Origin: Bacteroidaceae bacterium
GTDB lineage: Bacteria > Bacteroidota > Bacteroidia > Bacteroidales > Bacteroidaceae
NCBI GenBank assembly: GCA_024697785.1
Contig: JAILEU010000100.1
Coordinates: 1-45,060 of the forward strand
Length of the DNA stretch: 45,060 nucleotides
Reading direction: 5' to 3'
In this document: positions 22,641 to 31,423 of the stretch, piece after piece
Layout of the letters: each line of letters starts with the position of its first letter
Position numbering within the stretch: the stretch's first letter is position 1
Translations under genes and position numbers: made by a program
Notes under the pieces: model-generated
Database searches by the model: none
What the model was told of the DNA's origin: nothing
The model's input: only the letters and a program-made list of their open reading frames with translations

Positions 22641-23393
22641 ATGAAAAAGAATCTCACTCGTCATATCCCCAATGCCATCACGTGCTGCAACCTGCTTTCG
22701 GGCTGCGTTGCCACCGTGCTTGCCCTTCGGGGCGACTATCTCCATGCTTTCCTATTTATAATAATAGGTGCCGTGTTTGACTTTTTCGATGGCATGTCGG
22801 CGCGTCTGCTCCGGGTTTCCTCCCCCATCGGCAAGGAGCTAGACTCCCTGGCCGATGTCGTCACCTTCGGCGTAGCCCCCTCGGCTATGGTCTTCACCCT
22901 CTTGAAGTCGCTCTGTGCGCAGCTTCCTCTGACGGTCTCATCGCCCTTCATGCTCGTCGTGCCCTATGTGGCATTTCTGTTGGCTGCCTTCTCAGCCCTC
23001 CGGCTGGCACGCTTTAACCTCGACGAGCGTCAGGCCTATTCCTTCATCGGCCTCCCCACCCCTGCCAATGCCCTTTTCTGGGGCTCGCTGGCTTGTAAGA
23101 TTGGTGGTCAGGAAACGACTGGCTTTAATCCCATCATCATGACCGCCACGATTATTGTCGCCCAGCTGCTGTTCTGCTGGCTGCTGGTCAGCCCTCTGCC
23201 CATGTTTTCATTGAAGTTCCGCAGCAGCAAATGGAAGGAGAACCGCACACGCTACATCTTCCTCTTCGGCTGCCCGATCCTGATTAACTTTCTCGGCATC
23301 GGGAGCTTTGCCGCCATCATCGGTTGGTACATCGCCCTCTCGCTCATCGACCATCAGATCAGCAAGCCATCCGTCCCCAACCCTGAAGCATAA
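22641..23393 (+). CDS. pssA: CDP-diacylglycerol--serine O-phosphatidyltransferase
   Basis: Makes phosphatidylserine from CDP-diacylglycerol and serine, the precursor of phosphatidylethanolamine; integral inner-membrane enzyme. The 250-residue protein has about seven hydrophobic segments and the CDP-alcohol phosphatidyltransferase signature DG-x2-AR-x8-G-x3-D-x3-D (FFDGMSARLLRVSSPIGKEL then DSLADV, about residues 49-72), plus the start IPNAITCCNLLSGC typical for PssA. The frame opens at 22596, but the -7 box at 22625-22632 makes ATG 22641 the start and the leader extremely short. A DUF4834-type gene follows, as in other Bacteroidales. Confidence 0.92.
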   Translation: MKKNLTRHIPNAITCCNLLSGCVATVLALRGDYLHAFLFIIIGAVFDFFDGMSARLLRVSSPIGKELDSLADVVTFGVAPSAMVFTLLKSLCAQLPLTVSSPFMLVVPYVAFLLAAFSALRLARFNLDERQAYSFIGLPTPANALFWGSLACKIGGQETTGFNPIIMTATIIVAQLLFCWLLVSPLPMFSLKFRSSKWKENRTRYIFLFGCPILINFLGIGSFAAIIGWYIALSLIDHQISKPSVPNPEA

Positions 23394-23456
23394 AAAACGG
23401 GCTTACATAGCCTCATCCCCGCCACGTAAGCCACCATCATCATAATTGAAAGCCCC

Positions 23457-23681
23457 ATGGTACGTCTTCTTCTCATAATCGCCCTTCTTTACGTCGCCCT
23501 TGTCTGGCTGCCCCGCCATCTGTCGCGCAGCTCCAACAACGCAGTTTCAAAGCCCAAGAAGGACAGCGGACAGCCCACGGTCACCCGTACGGCAGAACCG
23601 AAAAAGAAAGTCCTCGACCCCTCAGACATCACCGATGCCCAGTTCGAGGAGGTAGAAGAACAGGAGGGTGCGGCACACTGA
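23457..23681 (+). CDS. DUF4834-like small membrane protein
   Basis: A 74-residue protein: one N-terminal membrane helix (residues 2-18, VRLLLIIALLYVALVWL), then a basic linker (SKPKKDSGQPTV) and an acidic C-terminus (DITDAQFEEVEEQEGAAH). The DxxDAxFEE end is what I recall of DUF4834 family proteins, which usually follow pssA in Bacteroidales. Function is unknown. It lies 63 bases after pssA; that gap has a weak GGCTTAC/GTAAGCC hairpin (23401-23432). Confidence 0.7.
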   Translation: MVRLLLIIALLYVALVWLPRHLSRSSNNAVSKPKKDSGQPTVTRTAEPKKKVLDPSDITDAQFEEVEEQEGAAH

Positions 23682-23729
23682 CGCGCCACACCCCATCTCT
23701 CCCAGAGAGTCTTCGTAAAAAAGCCTGCC

Positions 23730-24386
23730 TTAGTCTTCCTCGAAGCCTTCCTTGATGAAGCCTGAAACCTGCTCAGCGTATTTCTGGGCGGCTTCCGACT
23801 CAGCCTTGGCTGCTTCAAAAGCACGGATGCGAGCACGCGAGGCAGCATTCTCATCGACGATGAAGAAGGTCTGCATCTCATACATGGGCTTGCCGCTCTG
23901 CTTGTCCTTGCCGATCTCGCGGATGATGGAGAAACTCTCGCTCATCTCGCCCTTGATTTCCTTCTCAACCGTCGATTCGTAAGCAGCATAGAACTTGTCG
24001 AACTCGGTGTCGATGTTCTCAGCATCGGCTGCAAGGTCGCTGACGATACGTCCGCGGACGGTGCTGCCCGCACGACGGGCATAGATGTTGCAGGCATTGT
24101 TGACGGCCATCTGATGGCCAATGTTCTTCGAGTTGAAGTTCGAGGCTGCACCCAGCACTTCGCTCACAGCCTCACCACCGACAAGCAGTTTCTCGTAGTG
24201 ACGATAAAGGGCTGTCTCGAGGCTGAAGGACGAGCCATAGATTTCCCATTTGCCCTTCTTGAGTTCTTTTTTCTTCTGTTTGTACTCTTTCTTCAACACT
24301 TTGCCGAGGTCGCGGTTGCTCTGTGCGTCAACCGATACGGGTGCCAAAAGGCACAATGTCATGAGTGCGATTACGATTTTTTTCAT
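23730..24386 (-). CDS. secreted helical protein, unknown function
   Basis: A 218-residue exported protein: signal peptide (MKKIVIALMTLCLLAPVSVDAQ, in part) and a largely helical, highly charged mature part. It contains EYKQKKKELKKGKWEIYGSS, a stretch KNIGHQMAVNNACNIYARR and a C-terminal EAAQKYAEQVSGFIKEGFEED. The KxxxxxxGWE/KWEIYGSS start and the AEQVSGFI end are reminiscent of Bacteroidetes periplasmic/outer-membrane-associated proteins with LPP20-like layout, but this is weak. It is a single-gene unit with its own -7 box at 24456-24463 and is convergent with the DUF4834 gene. Confidence 0.65.
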   Translation of the reverse strand: MKKIVIALMTLCLLAPVSVDAQSNRDLGKVLKKEYKQKKKELKKGKWEIYGSSFSLETALYRHYEKLLVGGEAVSEVLGAASNFNSKNIGHQMAVNNACNIYARRAGSTVRGRIVSDLAADAENIDTEFDKFYAAYESTVEKEIKGEMSESFSIIREIGKDKQSGKPMYEMQTFFIVDENAASRARIRAFEAAKAESEAAQKYAEQVSGFIKEGFEED

Positions 24387-24455
24387 TGCGTTGGTTTAAT
24401 TAAACAGTTTAACAATCCCAGAGTCTTTGGTTTGAACATATTCTTTTGACGCCGC

Positions 24456-24463
24456 AAATATAG
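24456..24463 (-). promoter_or_regulatory. -7 element TATATTTG of the secreted helical protein gene
   Basis: Minus-strand TATATTTG, 70 bases upstream of the ATG at 24386. No convincing -33. Confidence 0.5.
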
Positions 24464-24482
24464 GCGTTTTTTTATTAAAGTA

Positions 24483-26506
24483 CTACTTTATCAGCACTTT
24501 TTTGCTTCCGATGATGAAAATTCCCTTTTCGGTCGGCTTTGACGGACGTCCTGAAAGGTCAAATATAGTGTCACTACCGCTGACGTCCATCGTCCGGTTC
24601 TCCATCCCGGCGGGCACAAAAGCCGTTTCCTCGATATACCATCGAGCGGCATCGGTGGCAGACGACGGGAGCACCTTGTCGCACATCTCATTGAGGCTGA
24701 GAAAGACATTCGCGCCCGACGGATTCTGGCAGACAAGGAACGACTGCCCATGCAGATTGCTGCTCACGGCATAGACGCCGGCATCGGCCCGGTCCGCCAC
24801 GAACGTCAGCTGCTGGCTGCCCGCGCCAGTGGGCGACAGATAGCTCATGTCCTTTGCACACTGAACGTAGTAATGGCCTTCCGTCCCCGTCCCGACAAAA
24901 CGGAAGTGCTGTCCTGCGCCAGAGGATATCAGCGAGGTGCTGGACGTAAGCCGCGAAGAGATGTTCTTCATGTAGAACTTTCCCCTCCCCATGTTCCGCA
25001 AGGCATACCAGCAATCGTCCGTCCGGAGGGTAACAGCCGTTGCCTCCAAAGCTGCAAACACGGCTTCATACGTCTCCTGGCTGGGATTGGCCTTAAAGTA
25101 CGCAATGGCAGCATCCACATCGTCACGCCGTTCAGGGGCAGGAGCTCCTACCGTGCGGACGCTGACAGCGTAAAAGGGCTCACCTCCTCGTCGATATAAC
25201 GACTTATAAAAGCATATCGTTCGGGATTGACATCAAGGGCATAGAGCCCTCCGGTGATATCCTCAAGCGTGTAAGGTTTATAGACAATGGAAAAGTCGTA
25301 ACCGTGAAGGGTCTCTTCGTAGAGGAAAGCGATGCGTCCGTCGGACTGCATGCACATGGTACTATAGGCCGAGCGCAAGTAGCTGGCCTGGTGGCGTCCG
25401 TCCCAATCCCTGGCCAGATTAGCGGGGGTGCCGAAGTCTGACTTGTCAGCCAACTCCTTATAATATATGCCCACATTGTCGCGTCCGTCGGAGGATTTCC
25501 CATAGCCGAAAGGCACAGACTGCAAGGCGACGTACAGCTTTTCGCCATCGGCCTTACGCACGGCAGGGACAATCATGATCTCTCCGTTGCACGAGTTTCC
25601 GCCAGCGTCAATGCCACCGGTCTGTGCGTTCGACGTGGCACATTCACCCCACGCCCCTTCGGCTTTCTCGACGTCCGTGAACGTAAAGATGTTATACTTT
25701 CGTCCACCCTTGATGCGGCTGCTGCAGATGACGCTTCCGTCGGGCAGCTCCTCTGCCTTCGGTTCGTCTGCCCCCGAGGGGACGGGAGGGGTGTCGGCAT
25801 CGCCCAGCAGTTTCCAGGTCCCCCCGAAGTCGTCGCTGAAGAGAACGTAGTTGCAATAGGTGTTGCCCGCATCCTTGGCCAGTATGGAACAGTAGAGCCT
25901 GTAGAACTTGCCCAGCTTCACGTAACGGCTCTGATGGATTTTTCCTGAGCCGATGAAGAGCGAACGAAGCGGCCCGCGGTTGCTCTTGTCAAACAGGGCA
26001 TAGATGTCGTCCTGAATAAACTCCGGCTCGCTCCAGGTCTCTCCCTCGTCGGTGCTATAAAACCGCGCAACGCCCTGATGCACTTGGCGCGTGCCGTACT
26101 GGAAGCCCGTGTTGCCCGAGCAACTGAGCACCAGAATGCTGTCGCCCGTACGGTCGGCCACAATACAGGGATCGCCATAGGCCGCATCGTACTTTGGCGT
26201 CGGCGAAGTGGCATACTTGCCATGCGTAAACTCAGCTATGTCGCCCCACGTGGCACCATGGTCGCGACTGATGCGGCGACGAAGCTCCACCGAGCCATAG
26301 CCGATGTCCGTACCTCCGTAGCGATAGTCCACCACCGCCACCAAGTTTCCTCTGCGGGTACATGCTATGGAGGGAATACGATAGTTGGGAATACGATTCG
26401 TCACAAAAATCTCCTCGGCCGACTCGTCGGCTTGCACCGGCACGGCTATCTGCAGGGACACTCCGAGTGCCAAAAGCCATAAAAGGGAAAGAAACTTCTT
26501 ATTCAT
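24483..26506 (-). pseudogene. GH33 exo-alpha-sialidase, split by a one-base frameshift
   Basis: The first frame (26506-25148) encodes a signal peptide and a sialidase domain: YRIP at residues 42-45 and Asp-boxes SRDHGATW (80-87), STDEGETW (151-158) and SDDFGGTW (224-231). It stops at TAG 25148-25150. In the next frame a 211-codon open stretch (to 24483) continues with a C-terminal module ending DLSGRPSKPTEKGIF...KKVLIK, a tail typical of Prevotella secreted enzymes. Adding one T to the TTTT run (complement of 25172-25175) joins them smoothly as EEVSPFYAVSVRTVGAP. Intact, it would be an exported sialidase releasing terminal sialic acids from host glycans. As written, only the catalytic part lacking the C-terminal module would be made; a sequencing error cannot be excluded. 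Confidence 0.88.
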
Positions 26507-26545
26507 ATGAACACGGCATTAGGGGGTTAATATTGATTTCTGCTG

Positions 26546-26553
26546 CAAATTTA
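26546..26553 (-). promoter_or_regulatory. -7 element TAAATTTG of the sialidase gene
   Basis: Minus-strand TAAATTTG, 39 bases upstream of the ATG, in an AT-rich stretch. Confidence 0.5.
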
Positions 26554-26668
26554 TATAAATTTTCTAAAATTATAAGCCAGTCGGGATAAAAACTTGTCCA
26601 GCTCATAGAGAAAACCTTGTCTTTTCCCGTCTCTGACCAGGCAATCTTCCCCCCAAAATGCAAAAAAA

Positions 26669-26684
26669 CACCCATTGTCGGGTG
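26669..26684 (-). terminator. terminator of the small coiled-coil gene
   Basis: CACCC-N6-GGGTG hairpin; on the minus strand it is followed by seven T residues (26662-26668 as A on the plus strand). It lies 42 bases past the stop. Confidence 0.75.
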
Positions 26685-26725
26685 CTTTTGCCTTGAAACC
26701 GGATGGATTCGGCCCGCAGGGGGGA

Positions 26726-27037
26726 TCACTGTTTGTCCTCTACACCATAGAGGTGCCAGTCTGTCTTGTCAAACTCCGTCTTGACAATGTGTTTCAGAGC
26801 CTGGACATCCTCGTAGAGCGTAATACGTGCTTCGGTGTTTGCCTCGCGTTTCCGGTTCAGGATGGCCAGCTGGGCCTCCGTCTCCGCATCGGTCTGGCGC
26901 AAACGCTCAATCTCTGTTTCCAGTCTGTCAACAGCGGCTGCATCAATGCCGTACGCTGTCAGTTCACTTACTTTTTTTCTCAATCCTTTGGCAAGCACTT
27001 CGGCTTTTCCAATCAATAAATCGGCTCCTTTTGACAT
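26726..27037 (-). CDS. small coiled-coil protein, unknown function
   Basis: A 103-residue cytoplasmic protein, entirely helical with coiled-coil character (KAEVLAKGLRKKVSELTAYG, then VDRLETEIERLRQTDAETEA), ending TDWHLYGVEDKQ. I do not recognise the family. An in-frame TTG at 27067 precedes it, but the ATG at 27037 (MSKGADLLIGK) is a normal distance from the -7 box TAATTTTG at 27081-27088. It is downstream of and parallel to the beta-barrel gene. Confidence 0.65.
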   Translation of the reverse strand: MSKGADLLIGKAEVLAKGLRKKVSELTAYGIDAAAVDRLETEIERLRQTDAETEAQLAILNRKREANTEARITLYEDVQALKHIVKTEFDKTDWHLYGVEDKQ

Positions 27038-27080
27038 GTTTTGGTTAGCTTTATGGAATAGTGACAATTTTTTCGTCTGG

Positions 27081-27088
27081 CAAAATTA
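27081..27088 (-). promoter_or_regulatory. -7 element TAATTTTG of the small coiled-coil gene
   Basis: A TAnnTTTG match on the minus strand between the beta-barrel gene's stop and the coiled-coil gene; the leader would be about 37 bases. Confidence 0.5.
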
Positions 27089-27143
27089 GGCATTTTCCGT
27101 TTCTCTTGTCCATTTTTTAACGTTTTTTGTTTTTTCCGTTGCC

Positions 27144-30113
27144 TTAGAAGAACATGCCAGGGCCACCTCTCATGCCACCCATGCCGCCACCCATGCCGCC
27201 TTCCGAGCTACTGCTATTGACGCCCTTGAACGAGCGCAGGTTGTACACCACCGTCAACATGGCGTAGCGGGGCATCACGTTGTAGTAGCTGGTAGTGATG
27301 GCCATGTCGCTGACGCTGCGGGTGTACGAGCGCTGTGTGCCGAGGATATCGTAGCCGGAGATTTTCACCTCAAGGGCATTGTTCAGGAATTTCTTGCCCA
27401 GCGAAGCATTCCAAAGGAACGTTGAGATGTCCTGGCCCTGCATGGCACTACCGGTATAGTAGGTGTAGTTGGCGCTATGCTCCATGGTGATGCCCTTCCA
27501 GATAACCCATTGGAACGTACCGCGGGCGGTATGCGTCAGGTAGTTACGGGGATTCGTATTGCTCTGCACATCGCTGAAGGCGAGGTCGTAGTGGAGCGAG
27601 AAGTCCAGGTTCTGGCTGATGTTTGACGTGATCTCCAGTCCCGGGGCGATGCTACGGCTGATGCTCTTCGTCTTGAGCTCGTTGCAGATGAGCTTTCCGC
27701 TGGCATCCACGTCCACATATTCCTGAATGCCGGTATAGACATTGTAGCCGCCGTTGAGGTTCAGGTTGACGTTGCTCATGATAAGGTCAAAGGGCAGGCC
27801 GTAGGTCAGACCGGCATTGAGATTATAGGTGTTATCGGCAAGGTTCATCGGGCGGGTAATCTGTGCGCCCTTCACCAGGGTGAGGCCGGTGAACTGATCT
27901 CCGCCCTGCTGATAGAAGGCAATGGGCAGCGCATCCACCGTGGTGTTCGTGTTGACGATGGTCGTCACGGTGCCGATGGGATTGTTCGTCATTCCGCCGC
28001 CCAGGTGGAACTGCAGGTTGGTGGCTTTTTCGATGTTACTGTGGATGAAACGGGCATTGACGTTGTGGCTCTGCTGCTGGCCGAGGTCAGGGTTACCGGT
28101 AGAGAGCGCCAGAGGATTGGTGTTGTTGACGCTTTGCTGCAGCTGGTTGATGCCGGGGGCCGACGAATTGCTGCGGTAGAAGACGTTCACGCTGTTGGCG
28201 CTGTTGACCGTCCATTCAAACATGGCCATTGGCATCAGGTTGTAATAGATTTTGGAGTCAATGACATACGAGGGGTCTCCGGCCACGGGACCATGATAGT
28301 AGTCATACGTCTGACGGCCGGAGAGGTCGGCACGCTGCAGTTCCATGCGGGCCATCACATTGAACTTATCGTTGTGGAAACGATAGCCCACGTTGGCTCC
28401 CTGCGTCTTGTAGTCGCTGGTGAAGGTGTTGGACAGATTGGCATCGATGGAGTCGCGGACAGTCGGGTCGAACCTCACTCCGTTCAGCATAATGCCCATC
28501 TGGTCGTACGTCGTCACGCGTTCGCTTTCAGAATGGTTGTTGCGCATGTTCAGCGAGGCTGTCAGCTGCATATTCTCATTGATGGGCTCCGTCCAGGTCA
28601 CGTCGGCGCCATAGTTGTAGTTGTTGGTCTCGTTCGTCGCATTCTGGTCAACATACGTGGCATTGATGGTACGCATGTCGTCGGACGTACTGCCACTGCC
28701 GGAAAGGGTACCGTTGAATCCGAAAGAGAGCACGCGTCCCTCTTCGTTCAACTTATGCAGCCACGTCAGGTTGCCGCCCACGTTGTAGCCATCGCCTCGC
28801 GAAACGGTCTCGTTCGTGGTCGAGGCGGTGTCGTTGGCAAGCGGGGAGATGGTGTAGTTGCGCGAACTGCTGGTGGAGTTGTTGCGTTGGACACTCAGAC
28901 GCGGGCGGAAGACAATCTGGTCATTGTCACCAGGCGTGGCACGGATGAGCATGCTGATGTTGTGGCTTATGTTACGCCTGTCGCTGTTCGAATAGGCTTC
29001 CGTGCGGCGATCCAGGGTGAGATAGTCGCTGTACGTCGAGTCTTCCTGATGGGTGTCGGTGTTATTAAACGAATAGTTACCCTGCACCTCCAGCCTGCCG
29101 TCGAAGAAGGCATCGTTGTAGTTGGCACCGAAAGCATTGGCTTTGGCCACGCCGTTCTGTGCGGCCCATACGCGTCCGCCCATGCCGCCCATGGCACCGG
29201 CGCTCATCAGGTCGTCAAACGAGAAGTTCCTCTGGTTGACGTTATTCGAAAGGCCCATCAGCGTGATGCGACGGTCGCCGTTGAAGATGTTCAGGTTGAA
29301 GTTTCCATTGTAGCGGGGTGTCAGTCCGTTGCCAGGGGTGTTCTCGGAGGGGATGTCGGCACCGGCCTGGGCGGTAATCTTACCGAACACGCCATTGCGC
29401 TTATACGAACGGGTGCGTACATCAAGGGCCTTGAAGCGCTCGCCGTCGTCGAAACCGGTAAACTCGGCCTGGTCGGACTTCTTGTCATAGACGGCCACGC
29501 TCTGAACCACCTCGGCGGGCAGTGTCTTCAGGGCCATCTTGGGGTCGTTTTCAAAAAACTCCTTACCGTCGACTAGCACCTTCTCCACCGTTTCGCCCTG
29601 CGCCTCCACGCCGTTGTCGGTGATGCGAATGCCGGGCATCTTGGCGATGAGGTCTTCGGCCGTGGCGCCGTCCATCACCTTGTAGCCGTCGGCATTAATG
29701 ATGGTGGTGTCGGCAGTCTGCTTCACACGCATGTTCTTGCCTATCACCTGGGCCTCCTTCAGCGCTACGGCATCTTCTTCCATCTTGATACGGCCTATGT
29801 TGTTAGGCTGACCGGGGCGGAACGTATAGTCCTTCGAGAAATCCTTATAGCCTAGGTAGGAGAACTCCAACGTATATTTTCCAGGACGGTTCACGGTGAG
29901 TTCAAACGTGCCTTTCTCGCCGGTAATGGCAAATGTGCCTTCGCCGCCATTGGCCGAGGTGGCCTTCACGACGGCAGCCACCAGCGGCTCCGAGGTCTTA
30001 CTATCCATGACGGTACCCGTCACCTTCACTTCAAAACGTGGCTGAGCCGACGTCATCAATACGCCTGTCAGCAACAGAACAACGACTGAAAACAGCCTCA
30101 AACAATGCTTCAT
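27144..30113 (-). CDS. outer-membrane beta-barrel protein, TonB-receptor-like
   Basis: A 989-residue protein with signal peptide (MKHCLRLFSVVVLLLTGVLM, cleavage near residue 23), an N-terminal carboxypeptidase-regulatory-like beta-sandwich (about 28-112, VTGTVMDSKTSEPLVAAVV), a plug-like domain (about 120-230, with DGATAEDLIAKMPGI and VEKVLVDGKEFFENDPKMAL) and a long beta-barrel (about 240-960). This is the layout of the Bacteroidetes outer-membrane beta-barrel/TonB-dependent receptor-like family without an obvious SusD partner. The C-terminus is an unusual Gly/Met tail (SEGGMGGGMGGMRGGPGMFF). Cargo unknown. It has its own -7 box and is divergent from glucokinase. Confidence 0.88.
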   Translation of the reverse strand: MKHCLRLFSVVVLLLTGVLMTSAQPRFEVKVTGTVMDSKTSEPLVAAVVKATSANGGEGTFAITGEKGTFELTVNRPGKYTLEFSYLGYKDFSKDYTFRPGQPNNIGRIKMEEDAVALKEAQVIGKNMRVKQTADTTIINADGYKVMDGATAEDLIAKMPGIRITDNGVEAQGETVEKVLVDGKEFFENDPKMALKTLPAEVVQSVAVYDKKSDQAEFTGFDDGERFKALDVRTRSYKRNGVFGKITAQAGADIPSENTPGNGLTPRYNGNFNLNIFNGDRRITLMGLSNNVNQRNFSFDDLMSAGAMGGMGGRVWAAQNGVAKANAFGANYNDAFFDGRLEVQGNYSFNNTDTHQEDSTYSDYLTLDRRTEAYSNSDRRNISHNISMLIRATPGDNDQIVFRPRLSVQRNNSTSSSRNYTISPLANDTASTTNETVSRGDGYNVGGNLTWLHKLNEEGRVLSFGFNGTLSGSGSTSDDMRTINATYVDQNATNETNNYNYGADVTWTEPINENMQLTASLNMRNNHSESERVTTYDQMGIMLNGVRFDPTVRDSIDANLSNTFTSDYKTQGANVGYRFHNDKFNVMARMELQRADLSGRQTYDYYHGPVAGDPSYVIDSKIYYNLMPMAMFEWTVNSANSVNVFYRSNSSAPGINQLQQSVNNTNPLALSTGNPDLGQQQSHNVNARFIHSNIEKATNLQFHLGGGMTNNPIGTVTTIVNTNTTVDALPIAFYQQGGDQFTGLTLVKGAQITRPMNLADNTYNLNAGLTYGLPFDLIMSNVNLNLNGGYNVYTGIQEYVDVDASGKLICNELKTKSISRSIAPGLEITSNISQNLDFSLHYDLAFSDVQSNTNPRNYLTHTARGTFQWVIWKGITMEHSANYTYYTGSAMQGQDISTFLWNASLGKKFLNNALEVKISGYDILGTQRSYTRSVSDMAITTSYYNVMPRYAMLTVVYNLRSFKGVNSSSSEGGMGGGMGGMRGGPGMFF

Positions 30114-30163
30114 TTTTCTTTCCTTATTATATTGTAACTGTTCCTACGACTGAAAAAACGGCG

Positions 30164-30171
30164 CAAAGTTA
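30164..30171 (-). promoter_or_regulatory. -7 element TAACTTTG of the beta-barrel gene
   Basis: Minus-strand TAACTTTG 50 bases upstream of the start codon; leader about 44 bases. No TTTG at 19-20 bp. Confidence 0.55.
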
Positions 30172-30269
30172 CTTCGTTTTTTTCTATTTTAACATTTCTC
30201 GTTGTTAAGAAAAATGAAGAAAATGTAAATATTTTTTTCGCTAAAGCAAATACATTTTCGTTTTTTCCT

Positions 30270-30277
30270 TATCTTTG
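30270..30277 (+). promoter_or_regulatory. -7 element TATCTTTG of the glucokinase gene
   Basis: A perfect TAnnTTTG match, 51 bases upstream of the ATG, within an AT-rich stretch. No TTTG at 19-20 bp upstream. Confidence 0.6.
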
Positions 30278-30328
30278 CACTCGGAAACAAATTAACAAAC
30301 ATTTATTCACCCCTAAAAAGTAAATATC

Positions 30329-31285
30329 ATGAATGAGAAGCCTTATGTAGTAGGAATGGACATCGGTGGTACGAACAGCGTATTCGGCATCGTGGATACA
30401 GATGGCCACATTCTGAAGACCGGTTCGGTCAAAACACAGCAGTACACGGTATTCGAGGACTATGTTAACGCCATTTGCACGGCGCTCTTCCCGCTCATCC
30501 TCGAGGTAGGCGGCATCGATAAGATCCGCGGTTTCGGCATCGGCGCCCCCAATGGCAACTACTATAAGGGCACCATTGAGTTTGCCCCCAACCTTCCGTG
30601 GAAGGACGTCCTTCCCCTGGCCAAGGCATTCAGCGAGCGTCTGGGCATCCCCGTCGCCGTCACTAACGACGCCAATGCTGCAGCCATCGGCGAAATGACC
30701 TACGGCGCCGCACGCGGCATGAAGAACTTCATCGAAATAACCCTCGGCACCGGCGTCGGCTCGGGCATCGTCATCAACGGACAGCTCGTCTATGGACACG
30801 ACGGTTTTGCTGGCGAGCTCGGTCACGTCATCGTCGAGCGCGGCGGACGCCTCTGCGGTTGCGGCCGTAAGGGCTGCCTGGAAGCATACTGCTCTGCCAC
30901 GGGCGTAGCTCGCACCGCCAAGGAACGCCTCGAACTGAGCAAGGAGCCCAGCCTCCTCCGTTCCATCACCGACCGCCCCATCGAGTCAAAGGATGTCTAT
31001 GATGCCGCCGTCAAGGGCGACAAGATTGCACTCGAAATCTTCGAGTTCACCGGCAAGCTGCTCGGTGAGGCTCTCGCCGACTTCGTCGCCTTCTCCGCTC
31101 CCGAGGCCATCATCCTCTTCGGAGGCCTCACCAAGTCGGGCGAGTACATTCTGAAGCCCGTTCGCGACGCTCTCGACAACACCGTCCTCCGCATCTGGAA
31201 GGGCAAGGTCAAGGTCATCGTCAGCGAGCTCAAGGATTCCGACGCCGCCGTCCTCGGCGCTTCTGCCCTCGGCTGGGAAGCCTAA
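30329..31285 (+). CDS. ROK-family glucokinase
   Basis: A 318-residue cytoplasmic sugar kinase phosphorylating glucose (or a related hexose) with ATP. ROK hallmarks: phosphate-1 loop DIGGT at residues 11-15, catalytic Asp114 in TNDANAAAIGE, sugar-binding GHVIVERGG starting with GH at 165-166, and the zinc motif CGCGRKGC (176-183) followed by LEAY. The length and high similarity to the glucokinase subgroup favour glucose, but ROK kinases vary in specificity. It is single-gene, divergent from the beta-barrel gene, and followed by a strong terminator. Confidence 0.85.
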   Translation: MNEKPYVVGMDIGGTNSVFGIVDTDGHILKTGSVKTQQYTVFEDYVNAICTALFPLILEVGGIDKIRGFGIGAPNGNYYKGTIEFAPNLPWKDVLPLAKAFSERLGIPVAVTNDANAAAIGEMTYGAARGMKNFIEITLGTGVGSGIVINGQLVYGHDGFAGELGHVIVERGGRLCGCGRKGCLEAYCSATGVARTAKERLELSKEPSLLRSITDRPIESKDVYDAAVKGDKIALEIFEFTGKLLGEALADFVAFSAPEAIILFGGLTKSGEYILKPVRDALDNTVLRIWKGKVKVIVSELKDSDAAVLGASALGWEA

Positions 31286-31314
31286 GCTTATCGCTAAGAG
31301 GAAACACACCTCAT

Positions 31315-31354
31315 CCCTATCTTTTTTCGGCATTTTAGTTTGAAAAAAGATAGG
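31315..31354 (+). terminator. terminator of the glucokinase gene
   Basis: CCCTATCTTTTTTC and GAAAAAAGATAGGG form a 14-bp perfect stem around a 12-base loop. No T-run follows it on the plus strand; the stem itself is AT-rich. Confidence 0.7.
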
Positions 31355-31423
31355 GACACTCCTTCCCAGACAACGAGTTTTTGTAACGAATTATACGTTT
31401 AACCCTTAATGGCTAACCAAAAA

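Noticed and set aside
28005-29576. Long plus-strand ORF of 523 codons opposite the beta-barrel gene
   Set aside because: It lies completely inside the antisense of a well-supported outer-membrane protein gene, has low-complexity Val/Gly/His-rich composition and no recognisable domain; a by-product of GC-biased codons.
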